In this document: positions 59,831 to 64,000 of the stretch, in pieces
How the letters are laid out: each line of letters starts with the position of its first letter
How positions within the stretch are numbered: the first letter of the stretch is position 1
Source: Shewanella kaireitica
GTDB lineage: Bacteria; Pseudomonadota; Gammaproteobacteria; Enterobacterales; Shewanellaceae
DNA: 64,000 bases
Assembly (NCBI RefSeq): GCF_023284045.1
Contig: NZ_JAKIKQ010000013.1
Span: forward strand, 62,001 to 126,000
Reading direction: 5' to 3'
Translations under genes and position numbers: made by a program
Notes under the pieces: model-generated
Seen by the model: the letters and a program-made list of their open reading frames with translations, nothing else
Database searches by the model: none
Told to the model about the DNA's origin: nothing

Positions 59831-60421
59831 ATGCTGGAAGAAGATATGGCAATGTTTATGGATGAGATGTCAGGCGTGACGCCGATGAAAAATAATCTCA
59901 CCAATGCTTCAGTCAACAGTATTAATCCAACTGATTCACAACTACTGCGGCGTAAAGAACTTGAAGCCAGTGAGTCTTTGCTGAGATTAACGTTAGATGT
60001 TGACCAAATCAAAGCGCTTGAACCAGAGCAGGTTATAGGCTTCAAACGTGATGGTGTACAAAGCGCAGTGTTTGACAGGCTCAGCTGCGGTGGTTATAAG
60101 ATTGCTAACGAAGTTGATATACATCCATTAAAGCTTGCTTTAGCCAGAGAGGTACTGTTTCAGTCGATTGAGCAGGCCATAGATTTTGGGCAGCGAAGTA
60201 TATTGGTTATTCATGGTAAAGGTGCCAGAAGTAAACCTATTGCAGCCTTGATGAAGTCCTTTACCGTTGCTTGGTTAACTCAAATAGACTCAGTGTTAGC
60301 GTTTCACAGTGCCAAACCGCATCATGGTGGAACTGGAGCGCTTTATGTCATGTTAACTAAATCGGCACAAAAGCGAATTGAAACTCAAGAAGTTAATCAC
60401 AAAGGTGCTAATACGCGCTAA
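59831..60421 (+). CDS. smrA: Smr-domain DNA endonuclease SmrA
   Basis: A 196-residue protein whose C-terminal ~90 residues form an Smr domain: EVDIHPLKLALAREVLFQSIEQAIDFGQRSILVIHGKGARSKP, with the HGKG loop typical of the family. Smr proteins nick branched or mismatched DNA; the E. coli SmrA homologue was reported to have nicking activity. The N-terminal half is charged and unlike a MutS domain. ATG 59831 is preferred because AGGAG lies six bases upstream; ATG 59825 would sit directly against it. Confidence 0.85.
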   Translation: MLEEDMAMFMDEMSGVTPMKNNLTNASVNSINPTDSQLLRRKELEASESLLRLTLDVDQIKALEPEQVIGFKRDGVQSAVFDRLSCGGYKIANEVDIHPLKLALAREVLFQSIEQAIDFGQRSILVIHGKGARSKPIAALMKSFTVAWLTQIDSVLAFHSAKPHHGGTGALYVMLTKSAQKRIETQEVNHKGANTR

Positions 60422-60497
60422 TAGAGTGTAAACCTAGCCAAGTTAACATGAGTTCACTATTAGAAAATTGCCGCTGTATTACTACCTAAATTAACAA

Positions 60498-60535
60498 AAA
60501 GGCCATTTAAACTGATTTAAATGGCCTTTGCTGAA
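60498..60535 (-). terminator. Rho-independent terminator after the M2 peptidase gene
   Basis: AAAGGCCATTTAAA-CTGA-TTTAAATGGCCTTT is a perfect 14-bp stem. On the minus strand it is followed by TTTTTGTT, so it serves the M2 gene. It may also stop smrA transcripts, although the plus strand has only a short T run. Confidence 0.85.
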
Positions 60536-60556
60536 TGCTAATACCTTAGCTTGTTT

Positions 60557-62392
60557 TTACCAACCACATTGGCGATTTGCCGTTTTGTTTTGTTCATCTA
60601 ACCAAACTTGCAATGGCGCAAAGTAATCAAGTACTGCGTTAGCGTCCATCTCTTTGGTACCCGTAACTGCTGCTAGTGCTTCAGGCCAAGGTTTGCTTTG
60701 TCCCATCTCGAGCATGGTGTTTAGCTTAGCTCCAGCTTCTTTATTGCCGTAAATGCTACAACGGTGAACAGGTCCGTTATCGCCAGCAATCTCACATAAG
60801 GATTTATGGAATTGAAATTGCAGTATATGGGCGAGGAAATAGCGAGTGTAAGGAACATTGCCTGGTACATGATATTTTGCACCGGGATCAAAATCTGACT
60901 CATTACGTGCAATTGGGGCTTTTACACCTTGATACTTTTCACGTAGGTCCCACCAAGCTTGGTTATATTGCTCAGGGGTGATCTCGCCGCTAAATACCTT
61001 CCAACGCCACTGATCGATCATTAATCCAAAAGGTAAAAAGGCTACTTTGTCTAATGCTTGTTTTAATAGTAAACCGATATCCTTTGAGGCGTCAGGCACT
61101 TGGTCAAGTAGGCCTATCTGTTTTAAATAGTTTGGCGTAATTGATAGTGCAACTGTGTCACCAATGGCTTCATGGAATCCATCGTTAGCACTGTTTTTAA
61201 AGATAAATGGTTGTTCTTTATAGGCGCGCTGATAGAAATTGTGTCCAAGCTCATGATGAATAACGGTAAAATCTTCAGCCGTTTTCTGGATACACATTTT
61301 AATGCGAATATCATCTTCGTTATCCAAGTCCCAAGCGGATGCATGACAAACTACGTCTCTATCTTTAGGCTGTACAAACAAAGATCGTTCCCAGAAAGTA
61401 TCTGGTAATGCTTCGAAACCGAGTGAAGTGAAAAAGCTCTCGGCCTGTTTGACCATTTTGACTTCATCATAGTTATGCTTAGCTAGCAACTCAGTAACAT
61501 CGTATCCTGGGTCAGCATCTTGCGGAGCGACTTGGTCGTATACGTTGCCCCAGCTCTGGGCCCACATATTACCTAAGAGGTGAGCTGGAATAGCGCCTGT
61601 TGCTGGTGCGACTGTGTCACCATATTGCTCATTAAGCTCGCCGCGTACGTAACAATGCAGTGAGTCATAGAGCGGTTTAACTTGGCCCCAAAGGCGGTCC
61701 AATTCATTTGAGAAATCGTCAGGTTTCATATCATATTGACTGCGCCATAACTCTGATAAGTTCTCATAGCCAAGATCTTGCGCACCTTCGTTTGCCAACT
61801 CGACTTCTCGTTCGAATAGCGGTCGCATAGGCTTCGAAATTTCACGCCAGCCTTGCCAAACTTCAAGCAGTTCTTCTGGGTTGTTAGATTCGCCCATTAT
61901 CGCAGAAAGTTCAGGCTGGGTTAAACAGCGTCCATCTTCAAAGCAATATTTCCCTTTACCGTATAGTCCGTTTAGCTGGGCACTGATGTTGGCTAGCTCG
62001 GCATTCTTAGCTGGATCTAAAGGAGCAGGTAACACGATTGAACTGCGTAGTATGTTTAATTTTCTTTTGTCCGCAGGATCTAATGTTAAATCGGCATATT
62101 GAGCAGATTGGGTTGCTAGCTTGACAGAGGTACCGGTGTACTTCTCTGACACACTGGCTGAAAGTGCCGCTGTGTCTTCAGTAATAAAGTTACTGTAGAT
62201 CCACTCGGAGCGATTTATCTCAATAGATAGATCAGCCATTGTAGATTCAGCGTCAGTAATAAACTGTTTAGCTTCAGCTATTTTATCAACAGCGGGTGTA
62301 TCAGTTGCTTCTGTTTTATTACAGCCTACAACACCGAGCGAGATTGCTATCAATACTGATAGCTTAGAAACCTTGGTAAAGGTTATGTTCAT
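60557..62392 (-). CDS. M2-family peptidyl-dipeptidase lipoprotein (ACE-like)
   Basis: A 611-residue zinc peptidase of the M2 family, related to angiotensin-converting enzyme. The zinc motif HHELGH lies near residue 378 and the third ligand glutamate in NDGFHEAIGDTVALS about 25 residues on. A lipobox (LGVVGC near residue 24) follows a signal helix, so the enzyme is a periplasm-facing lipoprotein. It removes dipeptides from the C-terminus of oligopeptides; Shewanella uses such enzymes in peptide utilisation. Monocistronic, with a strong terminator and divergent from the TetR-type regulator. Confidence 0.93.
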   Translation of the reverse strand: MNITFTKVSKLSVLIAISLGVVGCNKTEATDTPAVDKIAEAKQFITDAESTMADLSIEINRSEWIYSNFITEDTAALSASVSEKYTGTSVKLATQSAQYADLTLDPADKRKLNILRSSIVLPAPLDPAKNAELANISAQLNGLYGKGKYCFEDGRCLTQPELSAIMGESNNPEELLEVWQGWREISKPMRPLFEREVELANEGAQDLGYENLSELWRSQYDMKPDDFSNELDRLWGQVKPLYDSLHCYVRGELNEQYGDTVAPATGAIPAHLLGNMWAQSWGNVYDQVAPQDADPGYDVTELLAKHNYDEVKMVKQAESFFTSLGFEALPDTFWERSLFVQPKDRDVVCHASAWDLDNEDDIRIKMCIQKTAEDFTVIHHELGHNFYQRAYKEQPFIFKNSANDGFHEAIGDTVALSITPNYLKQIGLLDQVPDASKDIGLLLKQALDKVAFLPFGLMIDQWRWKVFSGEITPEQYNQAWWDLREKYQGVKAPIARNESDFDPGAKYHVPGNVPYTRYFLAHILQFQFHKSLCEIAGDNGPVHRCSIYGNKEAGAKLNTMLEMGQSKPWPEALAAVTGTKEMDANAVLDYFAPLQVWLDEQNKTANRQCGW

Positions 62393-62535
62393 CTGTCAAA
62401 ATCCCTTGTTATTTTTGTGTTGCTTATTTTACTTATTTTGTTGCTGATTGATAGTGGTGAGACATAGATGAAGAAAATAGCGCACATATGTAAGGTAAAC
62501 AGGGTTTTTGTTTGACAAAAAGCAAGCGAGTGTTT

Positions 62536-62557
62536 AATTTAAACGAGTGTTTAAATT
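62536..62557. promoter_or_regulatory. Palindromic operator upstream of the PsrA-like regulator
   Basis: Arms AATTTAAAC and GTTTAAATT are perfect over nine bases around a 4-bp centre (GAGT). The site lies 22 bp before the regulator's ATG and fits the TTTAAAC-type half sites bound by PsrA-like TetR proteins, so autorepression is likely. Confidence 0.75.
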
Positions 62558-62578
62558 GAATTAATATAAGGCAACGGA

Positions 62579-63226
62579 ATGGCAAATCGCTCCGATACAA
62601 AAACAAGAATACTGGATGCAGCAGAAAAGCTATTTGCAGAAAGAGGATTTTCAGAAACTTCTCTTAGATTAATAACAAGCAAAGCTGAAGTAAACCTTGC
62701 ATCAGTCAATTATCATTTTGGCTCTAAGAAAGAGCTGATTAGAGCGGTGCTAGCCCGTTACCTTGATGTTTTCATGCCTGCTGCTGCTGATGCTATTGTC
62801 GCGGTTCGCAGCGCCGATGCTAATGCTTCGCTAGATGATATCTTTTCAACTCTGGTAAATCCCTTACTTGAATTAAATAAGTTAAGAGCGGAAGGGACTA
62901 CAACCTTCCTTCAGCTTCTAGGAAGAGGTTATATCGAGAGCCAAGGCCATCTACGCTGGTTCATCACGACTCATTATGGCAAGTATTTAAGCTTATTTGT
63001 AAAGGCTGTTAGCGAAAGTACACCACATATTCCTCCCGCAGAGATGTTTTGGCGATTACACTTTACCTTAGGTACCGTTGTTTTCACTATGGCGTCAGCA
63101 GATGCATTAACCGAAATTGCTGAGGCAGATTTTGGCGAACACAATGATATAGAAGCCGTTATCCGAAAAGTTATCCCTTATTTGTCGGCGGGGGTTTCAG
63201 TTCCAGTTAATAAGGATGCAAACTAG
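62579..63226 (+). CDS. psrA: TetR-family regulator, PsrA-like
   Basis: A 215-residue TetR regulator with an N-terminal HTH (residues ~5-60: RILDAAEKLFAERGFSETSLRLITSKAEVNLASVNYHFGSKKELI) and a helical ligand domain. The adjacent acyl-CoA dehydrogenase gene and the TTTAAAC palindrome upstream point to a fatty-acid-responsive PsrA-type repressor of beta-oxidation genes. The start ATG follows AACGGA, and fadE begins six bases after the stop. Confidence 0.8.
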   Translation: MANRSDTKTRILDAAEKLFAERGFSETSLRLITSKAEVNLASVNYHFGSKKELIRAVLARYLDVFMPAAADAIVAVRSADANASLDDIFSTLVNPLLELNKLRAEGTTTFLQLLGRGYIESQGHLRWFITTHYGKYLSLFVKAVSESTPHIPPAEMFWRLHFTLGTVVFTMASADALTEIAEADFGEHNDIEAVIRKVIPYLSAGVSVPVNKDAN

Positions 63227-63231
63227 AAATT

Positions 63232-64000
63232 ATGTTTATTACGCTATTAATACTGTTAATTATCGCTGTAGCAGTGATTTTTTCGGTGAAGAACATCAGA
63301 ATGCAGTTAATCACGCGACCTGTATTTAGTTTTTTTAAAAAAGTGCTACCACCTTTATCGGACACTGAGAAAGAGGCGATGGAAGCCGGTGACGTTTGGT
63401 GGGAAGGAGAACTATTTAAAGGCAAGCCGAATTGGCAGATGCTGCATAGTTATGGCAAACCAGCGCTAACTTCGGATGAGCAAGATTTTATCAATAATCA
63501 AGTTCAAACAGCGTTATCGATGATTGACGACTATGACATTGTCAGCAATAGAAAGGATCTACCGCCTGAGCTGTGGGAATACTTTAAAAAAGAGGGCTTC
63601 TTTGCGCTTATAATTCCCAAAAAGTACGGTGGACGTGCATTTTCAGCCTACGCTAATTCAACGATTGTTAGCAAAATAGCCAGCAGAAGTGTCAGCGCTG
63701 CAGTAACCGTGATGGTGCCTAACTCATTAGGTCCTGGCGAGCTATTAACTCATTATGGCACCACTGAACAAAAAGATTTTTGGTTGCCAAAACTTGCAGA
63801 TGGCCAAGCGATCCCTTGTTTTGCGCTAACTGGACCAGAGGCCGGCAGTGATGCTGGAGCAATACCTGATACTGGTATTGTTTGTCGTGAAGAGTTTAAT
63901 GGTGAGCAAACCTTAGGTTTGAGGCTCAACTGGAATAAACGCTATATCACGCTTGCCCCCGTTGCTGATGTATTGGGTTTGGCGTTTCAAATGAATGATC
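63232..64000 (+). CDS. fadE: Acyl-CoA dehydrogenase FadE, 5' part
   Basis: The first ~256 residues of a gene leaving the right edge. After one N-terminal membrane helix (MFITLLILLIIAVAVIFSV) come segments typical of FadE, the large membrane-bound acyl-CoA dehydrogenase of gammaproteobacteria: LPPELWEYFKKEGFFALIIPKKYGG, GPGELLTHYGTTEQK and CFALTGPEAGSDAG, the flavin/substrate loop. FadE catalyses the first step of beta-oxidation. It lies just behind the psrA-like gene and is probably under its control. The rest, including the catalytic base, is outside the window. Confidence 0.92.
   Translation, partial: MFITLLILLIIAVAVIFSVKNIRMQLITRPVFSFFKKVLPPLSDTEKEAMEAGDVWWEGELFKGKPNWQMLHSYGKPALTSDEQDFINNQVQTALSMIDDYDIVSNRKDLPPELWEYFKKEGFFALIIPKKYGGRAFSAYANSTIVSKIASRSVSAAVTVMVPNSLGPGELLTHYGTTEQKDFWLPKLADGQAIPCFALTGPEAGSDAGAIPDTGIVCREEFNGEQTLGLRLNWNKRYITLAPVADVLGLAFQMND

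Overview
The window looks like a chromosomal segment of a Shewanella species (Gammaproteobacteria, Alteromonadales). The reasons are gene order and family content: a thiC-thiDE-thiF-thiS-thiG-thiH operon behind a TPP riboswitch, cmoAB, aspS-yebC-ruvCAB, rsxABCDGE-nth, a VC2046/SO_2500 family gene, a rhombosortase, many c-di-GMP proteins, and a psrA-like regulator next to fadE. Base composition is moderate and fairly even. No prophage, integron, CRISPR array or transposase gene was seen; the only mobile element recognised is one small MITE.

Layout. 1-3.1 kb: the tail of dnaE2, a DTW-domain protein, a hemolysin III-type membrane protein and an unrecognised single-pass membrane protein. 3.2-10.1 kb: the thiamine operon. 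10.2-10.9 kb: a GNAT acetyltransferase gene split by a 264-bp MITE. 10.9-11.9 kb: a lone receiver-domain protein and a small protein. 11.9-20.5 kb: a long minus-strand run, read from high to low coordinates: cmoA, cmoB, a lipoprotein retropepsin-like protease, an inactive transglutaminase with membrane helices, a RimK-like ATP-grasp ligase, an M3-peptidase-like protein without its zinc motif, a DUF3541-like secreted protein and a LysR regulator. 20.7-23.5 kb: a diguanylate cyclase with three solute-binding-type sensor domains. 23.7-28.5 kb: aspS, yebC and ruvCAB. 28.5-34.5 kb: an atypical chaperone/usher-like surface-fibre locus. 35-37.6 kb: a TonB-dependent receptor with a perfect-core CRP-type site upstream. 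37.7-45.5 kb: gloA, a 27-aa YnhF-like peptide, nth and rsxEGDCBA. 45.6-47.5 kb: a CsrD-like protein. 47.6-48.4 kb: an 8-bp x 14 tandem repeat and six tRNA-Asn genes. 48.4-53.4 kb: uvrB with DnaA-box-like sites upstream, rhombosortase, queC and queE. 53.5-64 kb: a cysteine synthase-like enzyme, three tRNA-Tyr genes, the SO_2500-type gene, a DUF406 gene, a GAF-PAS-GGDEF-EAL protein, YchJ-like, NTF2-like, smrA, an M2 dipeptidase, psrA-like and the start of fadE.

How the genes work together. The thi operon supplies both halves of thiamine phosphate and is probably sensed by the TPP riboswitch. Rsx/Rnf drives electron flow across the inner membrane. RuvABC, UvrB, Nth and DnaE2 serve DNA repair. 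CmoAB, QueC, QueE and the tRNA arrays serve decoding. Three GGDEF/EAL-type proteins lie in the window.

The best candidates for a poorly described system are two. The first is the tightly packed minus-strand cluster of an ATP-grasp ligase, dead transglutaminase/TM protein, retropepsin, degenerate M3 protein, DUF3541-like protein and LysR regulator. The second is the fibre locus with DUF4402-like subunits and an unusual usher-like barrel. All family assignments come from reading motifs and general similarity; no database search was run.
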